This document shows, in pieces, positions 1 to 8,839 of a stretch of DNA of 59,072 bases. The stretch is taken from positions 1 through 59,072 of the forward strand of contig JAFAKB010000073.1 in the NCBI GenBank assembly GCA_019235885.1, read 5' to 3'. The notes below the pieces were generated by a model. The model saw only the letters and a list, made by a program, of their open reading frames with translations. It made no database searches and was not told where the DNA came from. Both the position numbers and the translations under genes were made by a program. This DNA comes from Candidatus Eremiobacterota bacterium. Its GTDB lineage: Bacteria > Vulcanimicrobiota > Vulcanimicrobiia > Vulcanimicrobiales > Vulcanimicrobiaceae. The stretch's first letter is position 1; each line of letters opens with the position of its first letter.

Positions 1-75
1 GGCCAACAGGAGACCAAAACGCTCGCGCCAGTTAAAGGACGCGAGCTGGCGGGCTTGCATTGTGGATAAAGTTCG

Positions 76-100
76 CTCCAGCCCGCTGGAGTACTTTTTA
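76..100 (+). terminator. possible rho-independent terminator
   Basis: A 6-bp inverted repeat (CTCCAG/CTGGAG, loop CCCG, 76-91) is followed three bases later by five T. It would end a plus-strand transcript entering from outside the window. The stem is short, and no gene for it is visible in bases 1-75. Confidence 0.35.
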
Positions 101-135
101 AGAGGGGAGCATTTACGGGGGCGGCAGCTAAATTT

Positions 136-213
136 TGGGGTGACTGACGGGATTTGAACCCGCGACCTTCCGCTCCACAGGCGGACGCTCTAACCAGCTG
201 AGCTACAATCACC
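136..213 (-). tRNA. tRNA-His (GTG anticodon)
   Basis: Read on the minus strand, the sequence folds into a cloverleaf with a seven-base anticodon loop CTGTGGA, anticodon GTG for histidine. An extra 5' G opposite C73, the histidine identity signature, precedes the acceptor stem. The 3' CCA is encoded. It is the last of three closely spaced minus-strand tRNAs (Pro, Arg, His), probably one transcript. Confidence 0.95.
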
Positions 214-268
214 ACGCGTCGAACGCCGACGATTACACGCGCGCGCGAGCGGGGCCTGCGCGGAAAGT

Positions 269-344
269 TGGCGCGCCCGGAGGGAATCGAACCCCCATCG
301 TTCCGCTTAGAAGGCGGATGCCTTATCCGTTAGACCACGGGCGC
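269..344 (-). tRNA. tRNA-Arg (TCT anticodon)
   Basis: The minus strand forms a complete cloverleaf with acceptor GCGCCCG pairing with CGGGCGC and a 3' CCA encoded. The anticodon loop is CTTCTAA with anticodon TCT, reading AGA/AGG arginine codons. One base separates it from tRNA-Pro. Confidence 0.95.
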
Positions 345-345
345 G

Positions 346-422
<77 letters not shown>

Positions 423-489
423 CAGGCCCCATCGTACCACATGCGCAAAATGGGGCTCGCAATTCCTTCGCAGGTCCCGGGAGGCTCTC

Positions 490-2478
490 TTGCTGCGCCG
501 TCTCGTTCCCGTTGCCGCCGCGGCGGCGCTCCTCACTTCGCCGGCGCTCGCCGCGCCGTCCCAAGGCCTGCCGCCGCTGCAGGAGAGCGATCTCCGCCGG
601 CTCGTGACGCTGGTCGATCCGCAAATCGCGCCGGACGGCAAGCGCGTCGCGCTGGTCGTGCGCCGTCCCGACTTCGAGAAGAACCGGTACCGGAACGCGC
701 TGGTGCTCGTCGACGCGCGCACCGGCGCGGCGCGCACGCTGGTGCACGAGCGCGACGACGTGAACGGCGCGCGCTGGTCGCCGAGCGGCGACCGCATCGC
801 CTACCTCGCCACGCCGCCGAAGGATCCCGCCGAGAAGGACGAGCCGCAACAGCAGCTGTACGTGCTGCGCCTCGACGGCGGCGAGCCGGCCGTCGTCACG
901 ACCGCGAAGAAGGGCGTCGAGTCGTTCGCTTGGCGTCCCGACGGACGCGGATTCGCTTACCTCGCACGCGACGACTCGCCCGACGCCAAGCGCATCGCGG
1001 CGCACGACGACTGGTTCGAGGTCACCGACAACGCGTGGACCTCCCGCGGAAACGGCGCGCCCGCGCACCTCTGGACGGTCGACGCCGACGGAAAGCGCGC
1101 GCACCGCGTTACGCGCGGAACATGGTCGCTCGACGGCGATCCGGCCTACGCGCCGGACGGACGCAGGGTCTTCGTCATCCGCACGCCCACCGCGTCAACG
1201 AACCACTATCGCGCCCGCTCGCTCGTCGCGGTCGATCTCGCCAGCGGCCGGCTGCACGAAATGGCGCCGCACGTCCGCGGCGCGGACAGCGCGCGCGTCA
1301 CGCCGGACGGCAAACAACTGATCTACACCGGCGAGCACCCGACCGCGTTCTCGCAAGCCGAGCTCTACGCGAGCGACCTCAACGGCCGCAACCGGCGAGA
1401 TCTCACCGCGCGGCTCGACCGCGACGTCCAATTCGCCGAGTTTCTTCCGCACGACCGCCTCGCCGTCGGCGCCGACGACGCGACGCGCGACCGCCTCTTC
1501 GCACTCTCTCCCGACGGCACGTCCCGGACGCTGCCGCTCGGCGACGTCGACCTTTCCGGCGGCGCGACCGCCTCGCGCGACGGCACGCTCGTCTTCGTCG
1601 GAACGACGTCGGTGCACCCCGCGGAGCTGTACGTCCTGCGCGACGGCGCGCGCGCGCCGCAACGCCTCACGCACTACAACGACGCGGTCGCCGCGCACGC
1701 GATGGGCCGCACGCGCACGATCACTTGGCGCAGCGCCGACGGCTTTCACCCCGACGGCGTGCTAACTGAGCCGGTCAACGTCGTGCGCGGTAAGAAATAT
1801 CCGCTGGTCGTGCTGATCCACGGCGGCCCGACCGCCACCTCGACCGAAGGCTTCAACGGGCTCGTGCAGTTGATGTCCGCGCGCGGCTGGTACGTCTTTC
1901 AGCCGAACTACCGCGGCAGCGACAACCTCGGCCGCCGCTTCGCGCAGGCAACGGTCCCCCGCATCACGAGCGCGCCGGCGCAAGACGTCCTCGACGGCGT
2001 CGACGCGGTCGTGAAGCTCGGCGTCGTCGACACCGCGCGCATCGGCGTCTCGGGCTGGAGCGAGGGCGGATTGCTGACGTCGTGGCTGATCGCGCGCGAT
2101 CACCGCTGGCGCGCGGCGATGTCGGGCGCCGCCGTCAACGACTGGACCGGCTACGCCGACCTGACCGACGCGAAAGACTTCGCACCCTCGTTCATCGGCC
2201 CGTCGCCGTGGACCAGCGATCGAATGCGCGCATTCTACGACGCCGAGTCGCCGCTGACGTACGCCGCCGACGTACGCACGCCGACGCTCATCATGACCGA
2301 TGCCGGCGACTTTCGCGTTCCGACGCCGCTCGCGTACGAGTTCTACCATGCCGTCCGCGCGACCGGGACGCCGGTCGAGATGGTCGTCTTCCCGGTGAAC
2401 GGCCACAGCCCCAGCGACCCGCTGCACCGGGAGGATCGCATACACCGCTGGGTCGATTGGTTCGCCAGGCACTTGTGA
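490..2478 (+). CDS. secreted S9 family peptidase (prolyl oligopeptidase type), copy 1
   Basis: A 662-residue serine peptidase of the S9 (prolyl oligopeptidase/acylaminoacyl-peptidase) family that cleaves short peptides. The N-terminus has a signal peptide (basic MLRRL, then an Ala/Leu-rich core ending near ALAAP), so it acts outside the cytoplasm. Residues about 35-400 are WD40/TolB-like beta-propeller repeats (motifs such as WSPSGDRIAYLA). The C-terminal alpha/beta-hydrolase domain has the triad Ser524 (GWSEGG), Asp607 (GDFRVP) and His639 (NGHSPS). I chose TTG at 490 because GGGAGG lies five bases upstream and the next residues form the signal peptide. It heads a run of three paralogues; the next starts 10 bases downstream. 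The exact substrate is unknown. Confidence 0.9.
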   Translation: MLRRLVPVAAAAALLTSPALAAPSQGLPPLQESDLRRLVTLVDPQIAPDGKRVALVVRRPDFEKNRYRNALVLVDARTGAARTLVHERDDVNGARWSPSGDRIAYLATPPKDPAEKDEPQQQLYVLRLDGGEPAVVTTAKKGVESFAWRPDGRGFAYLARDDSPDAKRIAAHDDWFEVTDNAWTSRGNGAPAHLWTVDADGKRAHRVTRGTWSLDGDPAYAPDGRRVFVIRTPTASTNHYRARSLVAVDLASGRLHEMAPHVRGADSARVTPDGKQLIYTGEHPTAFSQAELYASDLNGRNRRDLTARLDRDVQFAEFLPHDRLAVGADDATRDRLFALSPDGTSRTLPLGDVDLSGGATASRDGTLVFVGTTSVHPAELYVLRDGARAPQRLTHYNDAVAAHAMGRTRTITWRSADGFHPDGVLTEPVNVVRGKKYPLVVLIHGGPTATSTEGFNGLVQLMSARGWYVFQPNYRGSDNLGRRFAQATVPRITSAPAQDVLDGVDAVVKLGVVDTARIGVSGWSEGGLLTSWLIARDHRWRAAMSGAAVNDWTGYADLTDAKDFAPSFIGPSPWTSDRMRAFYDAESPLTYAADVRTPTLIMTDAGDFRVPTPLAYEFYHAVRATGTPVEMVVFPVNGHSPSDPLHREDRIHRWVDWFARHL

Positions 2479-2488
2479 GGCATCACGC

Positions 2489-4537
2489 ATGATCGCATCC
2501 CTGCTCTTCGCCGCCGTCGCGCTTGCGCCGGCGGGGCCCTCCGCTGCACCGGCGCCGGCGCCGGCCGCACCGGCGACGGCCGCGCCCGCGGCGCCGAAAC
2601 CGCTGACGCTCGAAGCGCTGCGGCAAACCGTCTCGGTGCGCGAGCCGGCGATCTCGCCGGACGGCAAGCGGATCGCCTACGTGCGCGGCGTCGGTGACTT
2701 CAAAGCGGACGTCGAGAAGACGGAGCTGATCCTCGTCGACGTCGCGAGCGGCGCGCGGCGCGTGCTGACGCAAGACCGCAGCGACGTCTCGAACCCCGCG
2801 TGGTCGCCGGACGGGACACGGATCGCGTTCCTCGCCGCGCCGGCGAAAGACGAGATGCCCGAGATCTACGTGCTCTCGCTCGACGGCGGCGACGCGCAGC
2901 GCATCACGCACGTGCGCGGGACGATCGGCGGTTTCGCATGGCGCCCTGACGGCCGCGCATTCGCGTTCACGCTGCGCGACCCGCAATCCGGCGCCGGCCC
3001 CGCGCCGTCGCCCTCGCCCGGAGCTGCGAAACCCTCACCGTCACCGACGCCGAAAGGTTACGTCGAAGCGTTCACCGTCACCGACGAGCACTACCTCACC
3101 CGCGCGCCCTCGCGCCCGTCGCACCTGTGGACGATCGACGCCGACGGCGCGAACCCGCACCAGATCACGCACGGCGCGGCCAGCGACAGCGGGCGGATCG
3201 ACTGGCTTCCCGGCGCGAAACAGATCGTGCTCACCGAACAGCCCGACGCGATCTTCGCGCACCTCACCAAGCAGCACGCCGTCGTCGTCGACCTCGCACG
3301 CGGAACCACTCGTCCGCTGCGCGCTGGGACGGTCGACGGCGGTGCGGTGCTCTCGCCCGATGGCGCGCGCGCGGCGGTGCGCGTGCCGCGCCACGCCAAC
3401 GTGTACTTGCAGAACGACCTCGCCGTTCGTCGCGTGAGCGACGGCGCCGACGTGTCGAACACCGTCGCGCTGGACCGCAACGTGCGCTGGTGGGACTGGC
3501 TCGACGACCGCACCGTGCTGGTCGGCGCCGCCGACGGCGTGCGCCAGTATCTCTGGCGCATCCCGGCCGACGGCGGCGCGGCGGCGCGCTACGACTTGGG
3601 CGAGGTCGACTTCGGCAACGACGCGACGGTCGCGCGCGACGGAACGATCGCGTTCGTCGGCCATCTTCCCGACGGCGCCGGCGAGCTGTACGTGCTGCGC
3701 CGCAACGCGAAGCCGGTCGCGCTCAGCGACGAGAACGGCTGGCTGCGCGGCTACGCGCTCGGCCGCTCGCAGCGCATCGACTGGACCTCCGACGGCATGA
3801 ACGTCGACGGCGTGCTGACCTACCCGCCGAACTATACCGCCGGCAAGCAATATCCGCTCGTGCTCGTCATCCACGGCGGCCCGGTCGGGACCTCGACGCG
3901 CGCGTTCAACGGGCTCGCGCAGCTGCTCGCATCGCACGGAGATCTCGTGCTGCAGCCGAACTACCGCGGCAGCGACAACTCCGGCGATGCGTTTCTGCAG
4001 GCGATCGTCGGTCCGGTCACCAGCGGCCCCGGCCGCGACAACCTCGCCGGCGTCGAAGCGGTGAAGAAGATGGGGATCGTCGATCCCGCGCGGATCGGCG
4101 TCTCCGGCTGGTCGGGCGGCGGCCTGCAAACGTCGTGGCTGATCGGCCACGCGACGTTCTGGCGCGCGGCGCTCAGCGGCGCCGCGGTGGACGACTGGTT
4201 CGAGCAGGCGACGCTCGCCGACATCAACGAGGAGTTCGCCGCGACGTTCCTCGGCGGCGCGACGCCGTGGACCGCCGACGGCCGCGCGAAGTACCGCGAC
4301 GAGTCGCCGATCACGTACGCGAAGAACGTCAAAACGCCGACGCTGATCCTCACCGACAGCAGCGACCAGCGCGTTCCGATCTCGCAGTCGTTCGCGTTCT
4401 ACCGCGCGCTGCAAGGCAACGGCGTCGACGTGCGCATGATCGAGTTCCCGCGCGTCGGCCACAACCCGACCGATCCGGTCGGCCGCGAAGCGCGCGTTCG
4501 CATCTGGACCGAGTGGTTCGACAAGTGGCTGAAGTGA
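2489..4537 (+). CDS. secreted S9 family peptidase, copy 2
   Basis: The second of three tandem S9 peptidases, 682 residues. A signal peptide (MIASLLFAAVALAPAG) is followed by a Pro/Ala-rich spacer (about residues 18-38), a beta-propeller region and a C-terminal hydrolase domain. The catalytic triad reads Ser542 (GWSGGG), Asp626 (SSDQRVP) and His658 (VGHNP). A Pro/Ser-rich insertion near residues 170-190 is absent from the flanking copies and looks like a flexible loop. The upstream gene ends 10 bases before this ATG, and the stop codon overlaps the next start (TGATG), so the three are probably co-translated. Substrate preference cannot be read from the sequence. Confidence 0.9.
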   Translation: MIASLLFAAVALAPAGPSAAPAPAPAAPATAAPAAPKPLTLEALRQTVSVREPAISPDGKRIAYVRGVGDFKADVEKTELILVDVASGARRVLTQDRSDVSNPAWSPDGTRIAFLAAPAKDEMPEIYVLSLDGGDAQRITHVRGTIGGFAWRPDGRAFAFTLRDPQSGAGPAPSPSPGAAKPSPSPTPKGYVEAFTVTDEHYLTRAPSRPSHLWTIDADGANPHQITHGAASDSGRIDWLPGAKQIVLTEQPDAIFAHLTKQHAVVVDLARGTTRPLRAGTVDGGAVLSPDGARAAVRVPRHANVYLQNDLAVRRVSDGADVSNTVALDRNVRWWDWLDDRTVLVGAADGVRQYLWRIPADGGAAARYDLGEVDFGNDATVARDGTIAFVGHLPDGAGELYVLRRNAKPVALSDENGWLRGYALGRSQRIDWTSDGMNVDGVLTYPPNYTAGKQYPLVLVIHGGPVGTSTRAFNGLAQLLASHGDLVLQPNYRGSDNSGDAFLQAIVGPVTSGPGRDNLAGVEAVKKMGIVDPARIGVSGWSGGGLQTSWLIGHATFWRAALSGAAVDDWFEQATLADINEEFAATFLGGATPWTADGRAKYRDESPITYAKNVKTPTLILTDSSDQRVPISQSFAFYRALQGNGVDVRMIEFPRVGHNPTDPVGREARVRIWTEWFDKWLK

Positions 4538-6522
4538 TGCAACGGCTCGCCCTTGCGCTCACGGCCGCGGCGAGCGCCGTGATGCTGCTCGGCGCCGCGC
4601 CGCGCCCGCTCGAGCTCGGCGATTTGCGCCGGCTGGTGACGTACGGAAACGTTGCGATCGCGCCCGACGGACGGCACGTCGCCGCGATCGAGCGCCGCGC
4701 CGACTACAAAGAGAACAGAATGCTCGCGCGCCTCGTCCTCATCGACGTGCGCACGCGCGCGAAGCGCGTCCTCACACCGGACCGCAACAGCGTCTCGAGC
4801 GCGGTCTGGTCGCCGAGCGGCGACCGTATCGCGTTCCTGAGCGCGGGCGGTGAGAAGAAGACTCCGCAAGTCTGGGTGCTCCCCGTCGACGGCGGCGAGG
4901 CGATGCGCCTCACCGACGCCGAGCGCGGCGTCGAGGGTTTCGCCTGGCGCCCCGACGGCCATGAGATCGCGTACGTCACCGCTGACGAGCCGGCGAACAA
5001 GAAAGAGATCGGCGCGCACGACGACGCGTTCACCGTCACGCGAGAAGCCTGGACGGCGCACGCCGCCGCGACGCCTTCGCACATCTGGCTGATCGCCGCC
5101 GGCGGCGGCACGGCGCACCGCCTCACCTCCGGAACGTGGAGCGTTGCGGGCGGCGACCTCGCCTATCGGCCCGACGGACGCGCGATCGCGTTCTCACGCA
5201 ACCCCGACGGCACGGTCGACACGGTCCTCCGCACGACGATCGGTCTCGCCGACACGAAAACCGGCCGGGTGACCACGTTCGGCGAGCTCGGAAGTAACGG
5301 CCCGAGGTTCGACCGCACCGGGACGTTCCTGACGTACAACCGCCCGAACGCGATCGCCGACGTGCAGAGCGACATCGTCCTCGCGAACGCCGACGGCGCG
5401 CGTGCGGCTGACCTAGGCGCGAAGCTGGACCTGGACGCCGCGGGCGCGGAGTTCTTGCCGGACGGCTCGCTCATCACCGCCGCGACGTACGGGACGCATT
5501 CGCACCTCTTCACGCTCGAACGCAGCGGAGCGGTGACGATGCTTCGAACCGGAGATGTGAACGTCAATGCGCCGTCGGTCGCGCGCGACGGCACCGTCGC
5601 GTTCTCCGGATCGACTGCGACCGATCCGTCCGAGATCTACGTCTTTCACATCCCGGGCAACGTCGTCGTCCGCAAGACCCCGCATGATCCGTTTCCGGGC
5701 CTGCAGCGCCTGACCTCGGCGAACGGCTGGCTCGCCGCGCACGCGCTCGGCACGAAGCGCACGCTGGCGTACCACGGCGCGGACGGAACGCCGCTCGACG
5801 CGGTGATCACCGAACCGCCCGGCTTCACGAAAGGCAAGAAGTACCCGCTCGTCCTGCTGATCCACGGGGGCCCGACCGGGGCGTCGCGCGCGCAGTTCAG
5901 CTCGCTGACCGCGCTGATGGCCGCGCGCGGCTGGCTCGTGATGGAGCCGAACTACCGCGGCAGCGACAACCACGGCGCGAAGTCCATCGCGACCTCGCTC
6001 GGCAAGCCGATGTCGGTCGCGGGTCAGGACATTCTGGACGCCATCGGGATCCTCGAGCGCGAAGGGATCGTCGACAGCGCGCGCATCGGGGTCTCCGGGT
6101 GGTCGGCCGGCGGGATGATGACGTCGTGGCTGATCACGCACGACACGCGCTGGCGCGCCGCGCTCAGCGGTGCCGGCGTCGACTCGCTGGTCGGCGTCGC
6201 CACGATGAGCGACGTGAACTCCTACGCGCCCGCGCTCTTGCGCGGCGACCCGTGGGCCGATTCGGCGGCGATGCAGCGCGCGCTCGAAGAGTCGCCGCTC
6301 ACCTACGCCGACCGCGTGAAAACACCGACGCTGATCGTCACCGATGCCGGCGACCAGCGCGTCCCGACACCGCTCTCGTACGAGTTCTACCACGCGATCC
6401 GCGCGACCGGAACGCCCGTCGAGCTGCTGGTCTATCCCGTCAACGGCCACTTCCCGACCGACCCGCTCCACGCCGAAGACGTCAACCGCCGCTGGATCGA
6501 CTGGTTCGCCAAGCACTTCTGA
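4537..6522 (+). CDS. secreted S9 family peptidase, copy 3
   Basis: The third S9 paralogue, 661 residues, same architecture: signal peptide (MQRLALALTAAASAVMLLGAA), TolB/WD40-like propeller, C-terminal alpha/beta hydrolase. Catalytic residues are Ser523 (GWSAGG), Asp606 (GDQRVPTP) and His638 (NGHFPTDP). The ATG shares one base with the TGA of copy 2. The frame stays open far upstream, but that extension is Arg-rich antisense-like translation over copy 2, so the ATG at the overlap is the credible start. Copies 1 and 3 are closer to each other in length and motifs than either is to copy 2. The intergenic region after it carries GGAGGG for the next gene. Confidence 0.9.
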   Translation: MQRLALALTAAASAVMLLGAAPRPLELGDLRRLVTYGNVAIAPDGRHVAAIERRADYKENRMLARLVLIDVRTRAKRVLTPDRNSVSSAVWSPSGDRIAFLSAGGEKKTPQVWVLPVDGGEAMRLTDAERGVEGFAWRPDGHEIAYVTADEPANKKEIGAHDDAFTVTREAWTAHAAATPSHIWLIAAGGGTAHRLTSGTWSVAGGDLAYRPDGRAIAFSRNPDGTVDTVLRTTIGLADTKTGRVTTFGELGSNGPRFDRTGTFLTYNRPNAIADVQSDIVLANADGARAADLGAKLDLDAAGAEFLPDGSLITAATYGTHSHLFTLERSGAVTMLRTGDVNVNAPSVARDGTVAFSGSTATDPSEIYVFHIPGNVVVRKTPHDPFPGLQRLTSANGWLAAHALGTKRTLAYHGADGTPLDAVITEPPGFTKGKKYPLVLLIHGGPTGASRAQFSSLTALMAARGWLVMEPNYRGSDNHGAKSIATSLGKPMSVAGQDILDAIGILEREGIVDSARIGVSGWSAGGMMTSWLITHDTRWRAALSGAGVDSLVGVATMSDVNSYAPALLRGDPWADSAAMQRALEESPLTYADRVKTPTLIVTDAGDQRVPTPLSYEFYHAIRATGTPVELLVYPVNGHFPTDPLHAEDVNRRWIDWFAKHF

Positions 6523-6594
6523 GCGCGGGAAGGACGAGTCCGCTTCCTCCCTAAGCTCCTTCGCCCAAACCTATCCGCCGAAGGAGGGACGCAC

Positions 6595-7596
6595 ATGACG
6601 CCTTCTCGCAGCGCATTTCTGGCCGGCGCCGCCGGCGCGGCGGCCGCGACCGTCGCGGCGCCGACGATGATCGCCGCGGCCAGCCCCGCCGCCGTCGCCG
6701 CGGCGACCCGCGGCATGACCTTCACCACCCTGCGCGACGGGGGTGTCGACCACGTCGGCGTTCGCACCGCGCGCGGGATCGTCGATGTCGCGCGCGCCGC
6801 CAAGGCGCTCGGCATCGCCTCGCCGCCGCTGACGGTCGACGACGTGATCGCGGGCCGCGGCGACGTCGCCGCGCTCCCGCGCATCGTCAAAGACGCGCCG
6901 GCGTCGTCGATTCGCAGCGAAGGCTCGGTGCAGTACGGGCCGGTGGTGACCGCGCCGCCGAAGATCGTCTGCGTCGGTTTGAACTACCGCGCGCACATCG
7001 AGGAGACCGGCGAGAAGCCGCCGCCGTTCCCCGACCTGTTCAACAAGTACAACACCGCGCTGAACCGCCACAACGGAACCGTCGCGGTCTCGAAGTGTCC
7101 GGCGGTGAAGTTCGACTACGAGTCCGAGCTGGTGATGATCGTCGGCAAGACCGCGCGCAACGTGCCGGAAGCCGACGCGCTCGGCTACGTCTTCGGCTAC
7201 ACGACCGGCAACGACTTCACCGCGCGCGATCCGCAGCAGCGCGTCTCGCAGTGGATGACCGGCAAGACGCCGGACGAGTTCGCGCCGATCGGACCCTGGC
7301 TCGTCACCGCCGACCAGATCCCGAACCCGCAGACGCTCCAGATTCAAACCTGGGTGAACGACGAGACGACGCCGCGCCAAGACGCCAACACCGCGCAGAT
7401 GATCTTCAACTGCGCGCACATCCTGAGCTACACCTCGACGTTCATCACGCTCGTCCCCGGCGACGTCATCTTCACCGGCACGCCGAGCGGCGTGATCACC
7501 GGCTATCCCAAGGACAAGCAAGTCTGGCTCAAACCCGGCGACCGCGTCCGCACCACGATCTCGAAGATCGGAGAGCTGCACTTCACCTTGACGTGA
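6595..7596 (+). CDS. fumarylacetoacetate hydrolase (FAH) family protein
   Basis: A 333-residue FAH-superfamily protein (fumarylacetoacetase, 2-hydroxyhepta-2,4-dienedioate isomerase and acylpyruvate hydrolase relatives). The C-terminal two-thirds holds the fold, with KIVCVGLNYRAH at its start, the metal-ligand cluster FDYESEL and TGNDFTARD, and the closing GDVIFTGTPSGV. Unusually for this normally cytoplasmic family, about 40 N-terminal residues look like an export signal (SRSAFLAGAAGAAAA, Ala-rich). The motif resembles a Tat signal but lacks the twin Arg. The start has GGAGGG a few bases upstream. It follows the three exported peptidases by 72 bases. The reaction is not fixed by sequence. 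Confidence 0.82.
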   Translation: MTPSRSAFLAGAAGAAAATVAAPTMIAAASPAAVAAATRGMTFTTLRDGGVDHVGVRTARGIVDVARAAKALGIASPPLTVDDVIAGRGDVAALPRIVKDAPASSIRSEGSVQYGPVVTAPPKIVCVGLNYRAHIEETGEKPPPFPDLFNKYNTALNRHNGTVAVSKCPAVKFDYESELVMIVGKTARNVPEADALGYVFGYTTGNDFTARDPQQRVSQWMTGKTPDEFAPIGPWLVTADQIPNPQTLQIQTWVNDETTPRQDANTAQMIFNCAHILSYTSTFITLVPGDVIFTGTPSGVITGYPKDKQVWLKPGDRVRTTISKIGELHFTLT

Positions 7597-8378
7597 AGGC
7601 TTCGGCGCCGCTCCGCAGAGTCGCGACCGTCCTCGGGGTCGTCTTCCTGATCGCCGCGGGGGTCTTCATCTACCGCGGCGTTCAGCGCAGCGTCCCGCCG
7701 CGCGCGGCGAGCTCCACGGCTGTGCGCGCGACCGCGCGGCCGAAGCCGCCGCGCACCCCGGCGCGGCTCGCGCGGACGACGGCCGGACCGCCGCGGGCAA
7801 CTGAAACGCCATCCGCCCGCACCGAAGCGAGTCCGGTCGTGGCGGCTAGGATTAGGGCCCCGCACGATGTCAAGCTTGTGCGCGGCGGAGAGAAGGTGCA
7901 GCAGCTCCTCGCCGCCGCGCACTCGCCGGCTCATCGGCCGCGTTCTGCACCGGCTCACCGGCCGCGTTCCGCACCGCCGCCGCAGCGAACGGCGGCGCCG
8001 CCGAGGGCCGTTGCGGTGGACGAGGAATGCGAGCGGGCATCGCACTACGAGCAGGCCGCCGCGAACGACCAAGCGGGAACGCTCGCGATCTACAACGCCA
8101 CCGTCTCGGGCTTGGCGGCAAATGCGAGCTGCGCGGACGCAACGTTGCGGATCGTGAACGAAGCGTATCTGCGCTCGCTGCGCGCGCCCGCGGAAGCGCA
8201 GTTGCGCATCGGAGACTGGAAGGCCGACCTCAACCTCGGCGATGAGTACTTGCGGCGCTGCGTCGCGATGCCGGCGCTGCGGGGAACGAAGGCGGCCGCC
8301 GACTGCCGCATGCAGCTTTCGATCAACCGCACCATGCGAGCGCGGCTGAGCGCGCTCATCTCTCCGACCGCCCGCTGA
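7593..8378 (+). CDS. membrane-anchored hypothetical protein with Pro/Arg-rich linker
   Basis: Unrecognised 261-residue protein. GTG at 7593 overlaps the upstream TGA (GTGA), indicating translational coupling. Residues about 9-29 form one membrane segment (VATVLGVVFLIAAGVFIYRG). A low-complexity Ala/Pro/Arg linker follows to about residue 145 and includes an internal repeat (AHRPRSAP twice). The C-terminal 115 residues look folded and contain four cysteines (DEECER, ASCADA, RRCVAM, ADCRMQ), possibly two disulfides if the domain lies outside the membrane. The function is unknown; the operon suggests an envelope role. Confidence 0.6.
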   Translation: MKASAPLRRVATVLGVVFLIAAGVFIYRGVQRSVPPRAASSTAVRATARPKPPRTPARLARTTAGPPRATETPSARTEASPVVAARIRAPHDVKLVRGGEKVQQLLAAAHSPAHRPRSAPAHRPRSAPPPQRTAAPPRAVAVDEECERASHYEQAAANDQAGTLAIYNATVSGLAANASCADATLRIVNEAYLRSLRAPAEAQLRIGDWKADLNLGDEYLRRCVAMPALRGTKAAADCRMQLSINRTMRARLSALISPTAR

Positions 8379-8400
8379 GTGCGCGCGACGCGGGGTCGCT

Positions 8401-8432
8401 CGCTTCGGGCGGTGGCGCCGCCACCCGAAGCG
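8401..8432 (+). repeat. strong hairpin after the upstream operon
   Basis: An almost perfect inverted repeat (arms CGCTTCGGG and CCCGAAGCG, inner GTGGC/GCCAC) starts 22 bases after the preceding stop codon. No U tract follows, so it may be a weak terminator, an mRNA 3'-end stabiliser or a Rho-linked hairpin. Confidence 0.5.
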
Positions 8433-8449
8433 AACCCGTCGCAGGTCGC

Positions 8450-8531
8450 GGGCACGTGGCGGAATCGGCAGACGCGCTGGATTTAGGTTCCAGTGGGGCG
8501 ACCCATCCGAGTTCGACTCTCGGCGTGCCCA
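8450..8531 (+). tRNA. tRNA-Leu (TAG anticodon)
   Basis: Cloverleaf with acceptor GGGCACG/CGTGCCC, an extended variable arm typical of class II tRNAs, and anticodon loop TTTAGGT (anticodon TAG, leucine CUN codons). Discriminator A is present but CCA is not encoded, unlike the neighbouring Gly, His, Arg and Pro tRNAs. Confidence 0.95.
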
Positions 8532-8534
8532 CTT

Positions 8535-8566
8535 GGGTTTTGCGCTCTTGACGAGCGCAAGAACCC
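8535..8566 (+). terminator. hairpin downstream of tRNA-Leu
   Basis: Inverted repeat GGGTTTTGCGCTC / GAGCGCAAGAACCC with a five-base loop begins four bases after the tRNA. No U run follows. It is probably a processing or termination hairpin for the tRNA transcript. Confidence 0.45.
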
Positions 8567-8628
8567 GGGCGTCCTCCCTGCGGTCCGGGCGCCTGGAAGG
8601 TAACGCGCCGCAAGCGGCGCCGTTGGCC

Positions 8629-8658
8629 TTGACGGTGCGCAGGCTGGTTCGATACACT
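8629..8658 (+). promoter_or_regulatory. sigma-70-like promoter for tRNA-Gly (and possibly tig)
   Basis: TTGACG (8629-8634) and TACACT (8653-8658) are separated by 18 bases, about 45 bases upstream of tRNA-Gly. With no obvious terminator between that tRNA and the next gene, tig could share the transcript. Predicted by consensus only. Confidence 0.5.
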
Positions 8659-8702
8659 CCCAGGGTTCGTCCGCGGGCCCTACGAATCGGCTCCGACGGG
8701 TC

Positions 8703-8777
8703 GCGGAAGTAGCTCAGCGGTAGAGCATCGCCTTGCCAAGGCGAGGGTCGCGAGTTCAAATCTCGTCTTCCGCTCCA
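8703..8777 (+). tRNA. tRNA-Gly (GCC anticodon)
   Basis: Complete cloverleaf with acceptor GCGGAAG/CTTCCGC, anticodon loop TTGCCAA (anticodon GCC, glycine), discriminator T and encoded CCA. Confidence 0.96.
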
Positions 8778-8839
8778 GTTCGAATTGACGACGGCGGGCG
8801 CTTGCCCGCCGTCCCCGCTTCCGGAGGTTTCCCGTCCAC

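Noticed and set aside
3127-4536. N-terminal 470-codon extension of the third S9 peptidase
   Set aside because: It overlaps copy 2 in another frame, is Arg-rich and lacks homologous motifs; the ATG at 4537 has a signal peptide and the coupled TGATG overlap.
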